From: Perca fluviatilis
Taxonomy: Eukaryota; Chordata; Actinopteri; Perciformes; Percidae
DNA: 64,000 nt
NCBI RefSeq assembly: GCF_010015445.1
Contig: NC_053115.1
Coordinates: 10,847,524 to 10,911,523, forward strand
Reading direction: 5' to 3'
Shown: positions 50,081-60,882 of the stretch, piece by piece
Layout of the letters: each line of letters starts with the position of its first letter
Position numbering within the stretch: position 1 is the stretch's first letter
Program-made: the position numbers and the translations under genes
Notes under the pieces: model-generated
Database searches by the model: none
Told to the model about the DNA's origin: nothing
The model's input: only the letters and a program-made list of their open reading frames with translations

Positions 50081-50596
50081 TAGCCTGCGGTCTCCAGGGT
50101 GTGGTCCCAACTGAGCCTCACTCTCCCCTTTCCCCGTATAATCCGTCACGGTGCGCACCAAGGTACGCCATGGGAATTAGGCTCACACATTAGACGTAGT
50201 CTCTCCACACATTCACCTAGATCGCAGGCGGCATCTCTTTGCTCCCCAGACCCATCGTACCCTCCTATGGTCCCCTCACGCCACCGTCTCTGCGACCCTC
50301 TCTTTCACTGTCCTCTCCTGTTCTCCTTCTCTTGGTTCGGACTGCAGGGGTGAGGCAAGGTCAAGTTAAACTAAACTAAACTAAACTAACAAACTACACA
50401 AATCAAACACTACAAAATAAATGCATGCAAGAGCCCAAAACCACACAATAAAACAAACCATGCAAAAAGAGGATAACTACAAAACAAGATTTGCAAACAA
50501 AATAAATAAATAAGGCCACTGCAAAACACAGTTCAAACATGCAAACACAAGATAATTGCCGCATTTGACCTGCTCACACTCATTTTAAACTTACGC
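50081..50596. other. GC-rich block followed by AT-rich sequence
   Basis: 50081-50350 is unusually GC-rich and could be internal sequence of the putative LTR element, though no gag or pol motif is visible. An 84-codon plus-strand open frame (50099-50353) has no known domain. A (TAAAC)n run follows. Confidence 0.35.
50365..50390. repeat. (TAAAC)n pentamer repeat
   Basis: About five tandem copies of TAAAC at the border of the GC-rich block. Confidence 0.9.
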
Positions 50597-50785
50597 AGGC
50601 AGCACGGTGGCTCAGTGGTTAGCACTTCTGCCTCACAGCAAGTTGGCACTGCGAAGTTCAATCACTGGTCTGGGCAGAGTTCGATCTCTGTGTGGAGTTT
50701 CCATGTTCTCCTTGTGTTTGCGTGGGTTTCCTCTGGGTGCTCCAGTATCCACCCACCATGAAGACATGCATGCTAGGTACACACT
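50597..50785 (+). mobile_element. tRNA-derived SINE of DANA/Mermaid type
   Basis: It starts GGCAGCACGGTGGCTCAGTG with box A-like GTGGCTCAGTGGTTAGCAC. It continues CTGCCTCACAGCAAG and a degraded box B (GTTCAATCAC). The conserved body is TGTGTGGAGTTTCCATGTTC, TTTGCGTGGGTTTCCTCTGG and AAGACATGCATGCTAGG. This order is that of the DANA/Mermaid SINEs of fish. It is truncated after about 190 bp and is not a functional tRNA gene. Confidence 0.88.
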
Positions 50786-51782
50786 GATGCATTTACAGGA
50801 ATGTTGATTTGATTAATGTGCATTGTCCTAATCAAATAAAACAGCACCTGCATGTAGTAATTTAATGTGTCACTGTGGTTTGCTTCAAAGTTTGAAAGAG
50901 TAAAACAGTTGTGCATTACAGTTAGATTAAGAAATATGAATTACTATTAACGAGGACTTAAATGACTCCCTGTTATACGTCTACCGTCTACTGTCGCCAC
51001 TGAGAATCAACACCACACTTTGCTGCCATTTTTATGGTAGACTATAACAACAAAGATCAAACCCGTTTCAGTTAACATAAAACTGTGGGTAGTCACTTGC
51101 AGCCTCCAAGTACTGATGGACAACACCACATATTTTGGTTTTGATCCAATACCAAGTATTATCAGTGTAGGTATCGCCATCAGTGATGATGCCAATACTT
51201 TTCAATAATGAGGATATAAGGAAGGAGTGTTATGCCACTGGTTTAGACATGTGAATGACACATGTGTGGGGGAAAAAGAACCTGCAAGGTAGTGGCTGTC
51301 CCAAACACATCACTCAGTGAATGATAGCATCAATTTAACATTAGAGAACATGTCAGAGAGCATTTCTACACCATGTTGTCTCCCTGAAAAGGGGGGAGTC
51401 TTGAAATTAAGCACAATTCACATCATCCACTTGATAAATTAGGTGTAACTCCAACCTTGCACCACCAAGCAGAAACAAACACTGACTCTAACGGCTCTCA
51501 CATGACGACTATGTGAGCTAAAGATGATCAGGTAACCTCAGCAACTTGACATCAAAGTGCAAATGAAGCACAGATGTTTGGCAACCATCTTAGTATACAT
51601 GTATGGTCAATCTACAGATTCATTCTGATGTGTTCAAACTATATTTTGGTATTACCACTACCTCTGAACACTGGGATTGTGTTGATTCAGTAAGTGGAAA
51701 ACAATTTGGTAAAGCAGGACATCATGGGCATCGTTAGGCTATAGGGCAGCCCTGAATTTTTTATAAATAGCCTGGCACTGGA

Positions 51783-51848
<66 letters not shown>

Positions 51849-52519
51849 TCTCTCTCTCTTTCTCTTTTTTTTTTACAAAAATAAGAATAATAGAATAAAA
51901 AAGCCCTGAAATGGACTGAAATACGTATTTTAACTATTGTTCTGCACCAGACTACACATTTTTCTCCCGGGGGTGGCATACCACCTGACGCCCCTAGATG
52001 ACTTTTCTGGCCTGGGCTAAGTCCCCAATGTTTCAAGATCCTAACAGCTCCTCTGACAACAGATAATCTCTTCTTTGACCATAGGTGCTTGTAATTATGT
52101 TATTCTGTAGCGATTTAGCAGTAAATGGAAAAAGAAATGGGGTCAGTGTTTTTGTACAATATAAAGGAGGGAGACAGCATTTTTTATATTGATCATGTAT
52201 GATCCCACTCTTCTTCACTCAATCAATAGTTTGCTAAATGACACAGGTATTATAGGATCAATACTTGTGGTATTGATCTGTTTCAAGCTCACATAAGCCA
52301 TTTGTACACATATCGAAAGGGCGGTAGCCAAAGTAAACAAATGTCTGAAAAAGGTAGAACATATACATTTCCCTTATAATCTTCATAACAAAGATGCAAG
52401 AAGAAGTGTTTGAGTGCTCGCTATATCTTACTTGCATCCCTTGAAACTTTGCTCGGCTGGTAGTATTCTAAACGGCTTTTAATATAAAGGTAATGAGCAA
52501 ACCCTGTTCCTTTCTTCAT
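50786..52519. other. intergenic DNA with a TC array
   Basis: 51100-51200 contains paired words such as CCAATACCAAGTATT and GTAGGTATCGCC that resemble a teleost repeat rich in 'tatcgataccaagta' motifs. CACCTGACGCCCCTAG near 51985 also looks transposon-derived. No gene. Confidence 0.45.
51786..51876. repeat. (CT)n microsatellite with poly(T) end
   Basis: Twenty-eight CT units (51786-51841), one AC interruption, about nine more units, then TTTCTC and ten T. The Arg-Glu open frame on the minus strand is an artefact. Confidence 0.98.
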
Positions 52520-52897
52520 TTAAAGGTGCAGTAGGTAAGCCTTATAAAACTAACTTTCTGTCATATTTGCTGAAACTGACCCTATGTTCCAGTAGAACTA
52601 CATCAAGCAGGTAATTAAAAAAAAAATCTGGCTCCTCTGGCACCACCTACAGCCTGTAGTGCGATTTGCAAAAATCCACCGCTCCCTGTTCAGGTGCACC
52701 AATCATGGCTGGGGGTTGTCTAACTTTGTGTCAATCACTGCTCATGCACACGCATTCATTCTCCCTTGTGGGGGGAGGGGGCTTAGGAGACTGTTTTGGG
52801 CTTTAGCGGAAAGGGGGGGAGGGACTGAGAAGTTGTTGATGTTCAAATTGTTTGGCTAAGTCCTGGATCTTCACAATCCTACCCACAGTACCTTTAA
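52520..52897. mobile_element. TTAA-flanked MITE (piggyBac/Kolobok-like)
   Basis: The element 52524-52893 (370 bp) begins AGGTGCAGTAGGTAAG and ends CCTACCCACAGTACCT, an inverted match. TTAA lies on both sides (52520-52523 and 52894-52897). TTAA targets are typical of piggyBac and Kolobok transposons. The interior (AACTGACCCTATGTTCCAGT, GGCACCACCTACAGCCTG) is one I know as very abundant in percomorph fish. There is no transposase. Confidence 0.88.
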
Positions 52898-53012
52898 AAC
52901 ATTAGCCAAGTAAAGATACATTTTTCCTGGATTTGGTGGACCAGATCAGAGATAGAGGGAGTGAATATTACAATTACTGTAGCCTACATTTAAAGGCGGT
53001 GACGAATAAAAT
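52898..53012. other. short spacer
   Basis: Unique sequence between two repeats. No feature seen. Confidence 0.4.
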
Positions 53013-53119
53013 GACATTTATTTATTTATTTCAGGTTTATTTAACAGGGACAATGAACACTAATAATACATAAAAAAATGTACAGTGTGCCAGAATTAGC
53101 CAAAAGGCTATACATGAGT
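53013..53119 (+). mobile_element. short teleost dispersed repeat
   Basis: (ATTT)n leads into CAGGTTTATTTAACAGGGAC, AATGAACACTAATAATAC and GTGCCAGAATTAGCCAAAAG. I recognise this order from a common fish repeat. The class is uncertain. Confidence 0.5.
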
Positions 53120-53191
53120 ACCGGTGTTATTAATAACATTAATGATTGCAGCATTCAGTGTACAAGTTCATTATCATGGCTTAGCCTACTT

Positions 53192-53598
53192 GTTTCCACT
53201 GTATAGTACAGCTCGTTTCAACTCGACTCACTATTTTGATACCAGAACTTTTCTCTTTTTGTTTCCTGCTGTGCATAGTAGGCTACACCCTCAGTGTAGG
53301 CGGGGAGGGAATGCTGCACCCTGTCAATTTTTTTTAAATCTAGGTCGATTGAATAAAACAAAATTGTGGTCGCTATTGACGGTAGCTTGCCGATTAAAAC
53401 ATTGCAGGTTTGTGCAGGATGTCCTGTGTCGTGCTAGTGACAATTATCTCTGATCGATCAATGGTCTGCAGTGTTTTAACTCCACCTTTTAACTACCAGG
53501 TACTTTCCAAAACTTTTGTTAATGGAAACGCAAAAATAACCGTTCTAATGTGTACATAGTGAACAGGACTAAACTGCACTGGACTGCTTGGTGGAAAC
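53192..53598. mobile_element. MITE with GTTTCCAC...GTGGAAAC ends
   Basis: The left end GTTTCCACTGTATAGTACAG and right end CTGCTTGGTGGAAAC are inverted relatives. Internal words AACTCGACTCACTATTTTGA and CCAGGTACTTTCCAAAACTT belong to a repeat family I recognise in fish, which has 'tttccacc...agtac' termini. It is 407 bp long with no transposase. No target duplication could be fixed. Sequence up to about 54260 may belong to a related larger element. Confidence 0.65.
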
Positions 53599-55628
53599 GT
53601 GAACCGGTCTTAAAATGGAGCAGAGTCATCATTAATGTTATTTGCTTCAGCTGTGTTTTTCCAGCTACAATAAGTCAAAGTGTCTGCTGTGAAAAAGACC
53701 TTTTTTTACCTCCTTCATGTTGGGAGTGTTTCAGTGTCTGTGTGGGGGCCAAAGTTGATTAATGCAGCTTTATACCTGCAATAATTGTTTGGGTTCTTTT
53801 GCCCTCTAGGGCAGCGCAACAAGCTGTAAACTCAACACTGAAATATTATCACCTTAAATGTTTGATATGGCAAAGGTGTAAGCAAAAAGTCGCCTATTTA
53901 CACATCCCGCAGACAGACCTGAAGCAGACGTGATGAATGTAAGTCTAATATTTTCTCTTTCCACCGACTTTTTAGTTCCTAAATGTTCCACTTTGTTCAG
54001 CAGCTATATACTACACTAACTTTGTCTGCGTGGTATTCGTTGCTTTTTGGTGCTGCTGGAAATGAGGTTGATGAGAGCGTTGAGAGTGAATCAAAAAAGT
54101 AAAGTTGAGTGCCATGAAATCAAAACAATCAGCACGAGCGCTAAAAAAGCTCCATACAGCTAAGGCGAGCTGGGGAGTCCGGTGATAATCATCTGTGGAT
54201 TAGACGATTTTCCCATTTCCATAAAACAAACTGATTAGTGCAGTATTCCACCATTTACACCAGTACAGAGTATCATTATTCATCACTATGCGTGAGATGC
54301 TGGATAACATTTTTTTACTTTCAGCAGTGAGCCTTGGGGTGCAGCAACACTTATGTTACTGAATGGACAGAAATTGTGAGTGAAATTTTTGAGTGTCGGT
54401 ATTGGTTTTCTTTTGAATACCTCTGATGCATTTTCTGTACAATTGCAAAATGATGATTACTATAGATGATTCCAGAAGTTCCCAAAAAGCTTAAGTGCAC
54501 AAAAAGTAATGCAAGGGCGCACAAACAAGCTCAGATGAAACATCCACACAGATTGTCCCACGTTTCCTTTAAAACTCTCTTGAATGTCAACCCTACAGAA
54601 TGAATTGCAGAAGTGTGAGAAGGCTTTAAAGAAATTGTGACAGAGAGCTATTGTGTTAGAGCCAGAAAAGCCAGAAAACCTGCATAGAGCAGAGTGCCAC
54701 AACAATATCTGTCTCCTGGGTTACCCATTCTTTGAGAAAATAAGAAGGCCTGCAGGGCAAGAAAAACGGGTCAATATCACAGTGTTTTTCAGGAAGGCAT
54801 ATTGCTGTATATGTGTTTGAATAACATCCTGAGGGGATTTATTGATCAACACTACAGCATGAAAGAGAAAGGTCCCGCAATGGCTTCAAATTGTTCCTAA
54901 ATTGCTGTCAAATGAATGCCACTCACATTAGGTGAGCTGCGTTTCGAGGGAGGAAGAGAGAGGCCCAGGTGTTGCATTTCCAAATAATTTAGTTTTAATG
55001 TGCATAGGAGTACCAGTATTCAGATTGTTAAAATATTAAATCAAATGCTTTTCTGTATCTGTGACCTTCTTGCATTCATTATATAGTCCCTTTAAATCTA
55101 AACTAAGAAATACTCTGCTCTGATCACATATGCATAATTTAGCTCCCAACCAAAAATAAAATATAGTCCTAATTCATTAACCAGGTCATGTTAGTGAGAA
55201 AGTTACTGTAGCTTCATTACTGTCATTATGTTATGAGCATGACTAATTGTGTCACCACTGATGTGATCGCGGACAACAGCAGCTCTATCTCATCTGCTCC
55301 CCACAGAACAAAAAAAACAACACACAACCAACCCTGGTGTGATGACATGAATTGTAATTTAGAAGTAGCTTTGCCCCCCACCCCTTTCTTGAGAAACCAG
55401 AGGAAAATTAAACCCTGTAACTCAGGGGTTCTTTTTCAGTGCAGAACCCAAATTAGAAATGTTGTCTCTCATCCCAGGATACAGGCTCATTAATATTTAT
55501 TGGTACTTTTACTTTGTGGGAAGACACTAAAAGTAGAGCCATGACCCACTTTGGGTCTGATCCATAGTTTAAGAATACATATTATGCTCAAATTCAGATG
55601 CAGCAAAATATCCTATTAATAAGCTGTA

Positions 55629-55674
55629 AAAAAAAAAAAAAAAAAGGAAGAAAAAAAAAGAAAAGAAGAAAAAA
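55629..55674. repeat. A-rich tract
   Basis: Eighteen A in a row, then GGAAG and further A-rich sequence with scattered G. No retroelement is recognised immediately 5' of it. Confidence 0.9.
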
Positions 55675-57022
55675 TCTCAACGATTTAGTGTTAGTGGACA
55701 CGGCATACAGAATATGAAAGTCAGGTGAGTGCGAGATGGCAGGGAGACTGATAAACAAAAAACAGAAGATGTGTTATCAAACTTGCCAGAAGGGGAATCA
55801 AATCCCCTGTCCCTATCCATATGTTACTAAGGTGATGTTCCATGACATCCATCTTGACTCAGACATCTGCCAGCCGGAGGTTCTAGCACTTTTCCCCTGC
55901 ACGTCCGTCTGGACCAACACTACCAAAACAAGACAGGAAGAAGAGGTAAAAGTAAAGACTGTAAAATAGGAAAACTACTGTACTAGTTGAATCTTTTTCT
56001 ATTTGGGAGTTCTATATCGGGAGCTATGTGTTTTTTGTTTTTTTTATATTCATTCATTCTAGCCGGAATAGAGTGTTTGGCTGTACTCTAAGCAGCTCCC
56101 TGTCTGTTAAAGATAGATCTGCAGGCAAGACAAGGAGAGAAATAACAGAGGAAACAGAGGAAGAAAAAGAAAAGCCGTTTTGTCCCTGTCGCCCTATTAA
56201 TTTGAGGAGAACTAGGAAATGCCAGCAGGATTAAATGTGCTACTCCCACGGCTTTTTTCCCCTTTCTTATTCTCTCTCGCTCCGAGTTCAAATTAAAGGA
56301 TGGGGTGGAGGGGGTTGGGTGGGGCAAGGAGGAGGGTGGAAAAAGAGAAGAAAGGTGTTAATTGCTTGCCAATCGATAATTCTATAATTACTTTGTGACA
56401 AATGGCTGGCTTGCGGTGCTAGGGTAGGTTCAGAGGAGGGTGGGGAGGGTGGTCAGTGGGTGGGGATGTTAAAAGGGATTGGCCATGATCAGGAACGGAA
56501 ATATTTGCTTTTGTCCCTACAAGCCTGGCTGCCCCAGAGATTTGTGACAGGGAATTTATGTCAGTTTTAAACGTGATGCTGAGTCTCCCTGGGGGTTGGG
56601 AGGACATTGCAAGATGGAGCACGCGTCCACACATGTGCATAATGACACTCAAGCTACACACAGTATTTTTTGCCTCAGCATACCTGATGTTTCTCCTCAG
56701 GTTGAATAAGTTACAAATCCCTTTATTCTGCAGTACACGAAAAAATAGCCATACAGAATATGAAAGCGTTTTAAAGATAGGCTGGCAGATTATCATTTTT
56801 TGCACCATTAAATTGTCAGACCCATTCAAGAGAAAAGCGAGCTATAAAAGGAAACCTGGAGCGAGTGGTTTGAATTGGGCTTGAAGACTTTGAGTCTACT
56901 ACTGCCTGTCACAGTTCACTATCTCCCAATCACAGTTTCATTATGCCAGCCAAGCGTGAAGTGATGGGAGTCTCTTCTAGCCGTAGGGGGAGCTTTAGGC
57001 AGACAGCAGGTGGGCTATCTGA

Positions 57023-57036
57023 GACCTGTACAGGTC
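57023..57036. repeat. perfect 14-nt palindrome
   Basis: GACCTGTACAGGTC reads identically on both strands, in a GC-richer patch. Confidence 0.95.
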
Positions 57037-57639
57037 AGGGCACCATGACACCTGGCGCCCCCTAGCTGCTATAGCTGGGCGGGGGAGGGTCACAGGGGCC
57101 AACAGGAGATGGATGGCCCACCTTCACTCATGTCAAATCACCTGTCAGCACGCCCCTGGCATTGAATCCATTTTGTTCCAGGCCACCATTAACCTTGGAC
57201 CAGTTGGATTCATTCCCCCTCTCCATGGACCAGGCCCCAGCAACCTTTGTCTACTACAGCTGCCAAACTAGTTACTGGGCTCAACTTTTATCATGTTCAC
57301 TGAGCTTCAATCAACACGGCCGACTTTTAAACAGTAAACAGGAAATAGTTGAGTTGTGTTTTCTCACCCGTCTTTTGGGCACACCAGTCCTGCACATGAT
57401 TATTGAGAAACACGTGTCATCCATTTTGGCTTAATTGATCCAAAGTATTTGGTGAGCCTTAAAAAGCCCACTGATTCTCAAGGCTATACTTATACCATTG
57501 AATCTGCCACTGTACACACTTTTGAGTAAATGTACTGTATTGTTGTTGTTACATCCTGTTGTGCAGCATGATATCATCAGAATATGATATTGTATGTTTG
57601 ATCCATCTATATATGAAGTATGGTTATGAGCAGATGTTT

Positions 57640-58260
57640 GATCATTTCAAAGGCCTATAAAAGGGCGATTGGGCTGCCAGTGGCCGCTGTAATATTGATT
57701 GATGGTGGGCAGGTGGGGGCCACAGTGCTGCCCTCAGACAGACTCTGTTTATTTATACAGTCTGCCGTCTGCCCACCTTACCCACCACAGGGCTACATTC
57801 ACTGAATTTACAGTCGTCAGGAGAGAAAAATATGCTAATGATGCCGCGTAGCCCTGAGGAGAAACAAAAAACATTTTCAATCCAAACTTTCCACATACGC
57901 ATCAGTTATATCAGGCGGGATCCAGTGCACATTCACCACCAATTTGCTGCGTACAGTATCTCGACCATTATTTGCTACTCTGTCCCCCGGGGCATACATA
58001 AATTGGATCCAGTAATGAGAGACAGTAATGATTTTCTTTGAATATTTGGTCTTGATTTTCAATTATATAGAGCTGATATTATCGTCGATGCTGTGCGTTG
58101 TGTTATTAAATTGAACTTGTCGGTAAAAAATGTTTTGATTCAGTGTCTTATTGCACATGCAAAGGAAGCATTGTTTTCAGGAAAGGTTTTATTATCGCCA
58201 ACTGTCCAACCGGCTTATTCAACTGCGTGTACATTTGGATCTACAAAGTGCCACTATTAC
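57640..58260. promoter_or_regulatory. possible conserved non-coding block
   Basis: Unique sequence of high complexity with dense developmental-type words: AATATTGATTGATGG, AATATGCTAATGATGCC, CAGTAATGAGAGACAGTAAT and an octamer-like CACATGCAAAGG. No repeats interrupt 600 bp, which is unusual in this repeat-rich window. Enhancer function is inferred from texture only. Confidence 0.28.
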
Positions 58261-59396
58261 TTTTGCTCCTTACCTTAATCAGATACTGAATGCACTGTAA
58301 AATCTTGATAAAGTCACGCAATGCAGACATCAGTATCAGTGTATATATTTCATTGCTGTGACACACACAGATACCAAAAGAGAGAGGGGAGACAGTCCTA
58401 TCCACACCATTAGGGATGCTGAATAGTTAAGTCCTTGTTCCATTCCAATTTTCTAAGCTTTGAAGGAGTGAGTGGTTGGATGTGGGCTGCCTCGCAGAGC
58501 GTGTCTTCTGTTCCACTGAGCAGACAGTAGCTTAGGGATCAGCCTGTGTCCCCGACAGGAATGTGTGCCATTGAGTGTTGGCCTGTCCACTGAACAGAGC
58601 TGCGAGCCTCAGATCAGTGGCATTGGCTGGCCTACGGGTTGCTCTTTATGGCTGTGTCGCTGAGTGGCTGGCTCTTCGCTGTGCACACGGCAGCCCTCCA
58701 GTTGGATGCTGGGACAGCGGAGGCCACAGGGCTGAAAATCCCATCAAGCAGCAGTTCCAGGCCCTTGCACTGAGAAGATGAAGCGCACCAGCACGCCAGG
58801 GGACACGGGCCAAACCCTTCTGCACCTCCACTCCACCCCTCCCCAACCCCAACCCCAACCCAAATCCCTTCATGTCCCTCTTTCCTTTCTCCCTTCATTC
58901 CTCTCTTCCTTTTTATTCTTTTTAAGGAGAAGACTGCAAGCCCAACCAGCCAAAATATAGAGTGTGGCCCTTCGGGGTCTGTGGCCCTCGCTTGTTAAAT
59001 AAAGGAGCTGACTGGCTGATTGATAGACCCTCAGCAGTCCCTGCACCTCACATGTTTTCCGGTTCGCTGCCTTATATACGAATCCTTTGTTGGCCATGCC
59101 TGCGTTAGCGTTTGTTAAATGCAGTGTTTGATGGATGGCACCAATTTTCCTCCAAAACCCAGATGAGCCACCTAAGCACCTTTCCTCCTCCCCTGGTTTC
59201 TCCCCAGGTAAACCCCATGAGCATGAGAGGACAGGAGTGTTCTAAAATGGTATCAATCAAACTACCTTGTGCAAGGCTGCAGCAGCAACGCAATGTTTCA
59301 ATTATGTATCTGTTCCTTCAGTGGCTGACATTTCGTTCAACCTCTTACCCCCACCAAGGCACAGGGGAAGTGCCTTTTATACTATCTGTATACACT
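58261..59396. other. intergenic DNA with a C-rich tract
   Basis: Unique and GC-richer than average. CCCCTCCCCAACCCCAACCC near 58837 and its continuation to 58862 give a G-quadruplex pattern on the minus strand. Several 60-90 codon frames overlap on both strands and have no domain. Confidence 0.45.
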
Positions 59397-59462
59397 AAAG
59401 ATTCAAGAGAGCTTTATTATCATTATCTGCAACAACAAAATTACAGTTGCAGTCAGGTGCAA
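59397..59462 (+). mobile_element. short teleost dispersed repeat fragment
   Basis: AAGATTCAAGAGAGCTTTAT, TATCATTATCTGC and ACAAAATTACAGTTGCAGTC follow a common fish repeat ('ttcaa...ctttattgtcatt...aaattaca'). It abuts the MITE at 59467. Confidence 0.45.
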
Positions 59463-59466
59463 AGTC

Positions 59467-59656
59467 TAGGGCTACAACTAGCGATCCCTAAATGTTATGA
59501 TTTTTTATCCATTTTTTGTTTATTGTTTGGTTTAGAAAAGAAAAAGGAAAAAAAATCAGCACATTTACTCGCTGGACCATGGATCTATTATCAAAATATT
59601 TGCCTTTTTTTCTGTCAATCGACTAATCAATTTATCGACAAATCGTTTTAGCTCTA
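59467..59656. mobile_element. internally deleted teleost MITE
   Basis: The left end TAGGGCTACAACTAGCGAT and right end (minus strand TAGAGCTAAAACGAT) are inverted relatives. Internal AATCGACTAATCAATTTATC and GATTATCAAAATAGTT-like words (here TTATCAAAATATTTGCC) are diagnostic of a very abundant fish repeat, usually about twice this length. The 179-codon open frame at 59112-59651 runs into it and is not a gene. Confidence 0.75.
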
Positions 59657-60827
59657 TAAGACATAAGAAGAACACCAAAAGAAAAATAGCAAAAGAATGC
59701 CAAAAAAAAGAACATTGTGTCACCATGAAGATAGGGATATCAAGAGTCAATAATAAAAACATTGAATTGGACTTACACACTAAACTATACATACCCAGTG
59801 AGAAAATTTTAACATTTGCTACCAGCCAACACCTACTATCTCTGTCCCTGTAATGGCAAAGGCGTGCTCTGAAATCCACAAAGGCTGCAGAGCAGTGTAA
59901 GCCTGATGCAGTGCAGCGAACCGACAGGTAAAAAAGATAAACAGATGCGAGACAAGTCTCTGGGGTGTTGGGTTCATTTGTTACCTAGCGAGGACAGACA
60001 TATTCCTGTCAGACAAGCCATGGCAGCACCAGATGCGAGGTCATTCTAGTTACAGAGTGAAAATCTTGGGTTAAGGACAAAGATTCTCATTTCACACAAG
60101 AGACGGCCGTGGGGTTTTATTTCCCCTGTGGTCTTCCACAATAAACGTTCGTTCCACACTTAGCTTCAAGAAGCTGGAAAGCTTTTTTAATGAAAACTGA
60201 AGCTTATTCATCATTGTTTGTCTCTTGTTTATTTTGCTTTATAATTGTATCAATCAACAATTTTGACGATGGATTCAGTGGTTTTAATGTTCATCTGCAA
60301 TTATTGTAGTGATCATGTTTAATACGTTGTTTGCAGTATATAGTATTCATTAATTATTTGTGGGCAAGCTGAACTTAGCTGTAACACAAATTGAGGTAAT
60401 GTCAAATCTCTGGCATTTTAAGCCACAGTGACATATGCTACTGTGATTAAATAATTAAACTTGATCATGGTCATTATTTCTTCATTAAGTATTGTCAGAT
60501 ATTCCTAAAATCTGAGGACATTAACTATAGTTCTGATTAGAAAAGCAAGTTGGAAATTGCAAAAGATGCATCTATTTTTAATGTTGTTATGGTTGTTGTT
60601 CCGAGCACTACTTCGCTCTCTCTCTCTCTGTAATATATATGCCTTACTGGGGAGGACAGACAGCAGACAGGCTCATGGAAGGAGGATATGGGAAGGTACT
60701 TGAGACACACTGGCTCCTAACCAGAACAACTGGCGTCTCTCCTCTGCAGATGGACACACAGGTGGGCTCGCAGGTGGAGAAGGAAGGGGGAGAAGTGCTC
60801 TGCCAGCTTTGTGTCCTGCTTGGTGTG

Positions 60828-60882
<55 letters not shown>

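Larger units (their letters stand above)
53599..57639. other. intergenic DNA with G-rich and A-rich tracts
   Basis: 53630-54260 may be further transposon interior. The rest is unique with an A-rich tract (55629-55674), two G-rich tracts (56302-56324, 56438-56465) and a 14-nt palindrome (57023-57036). The 136-codon minus-strand and 108-codon plus-strand open frames at 56419-56884 overlap and have no domain. Confidence 0.45.

Noticed and set aside
50597..50680. tRNA-like sequence with box A and box B
   Set aside because: Followed by the DANA/Mermaid SINE body, and box B is degraded, so it is a SINE and not a tRNA gene.
59112..59651. 179-codon open frame, the longest in the window
   Set aside because: Its 3' third reads through a known teleost MITE and the rest has no domain or codon bias suggesting selection.
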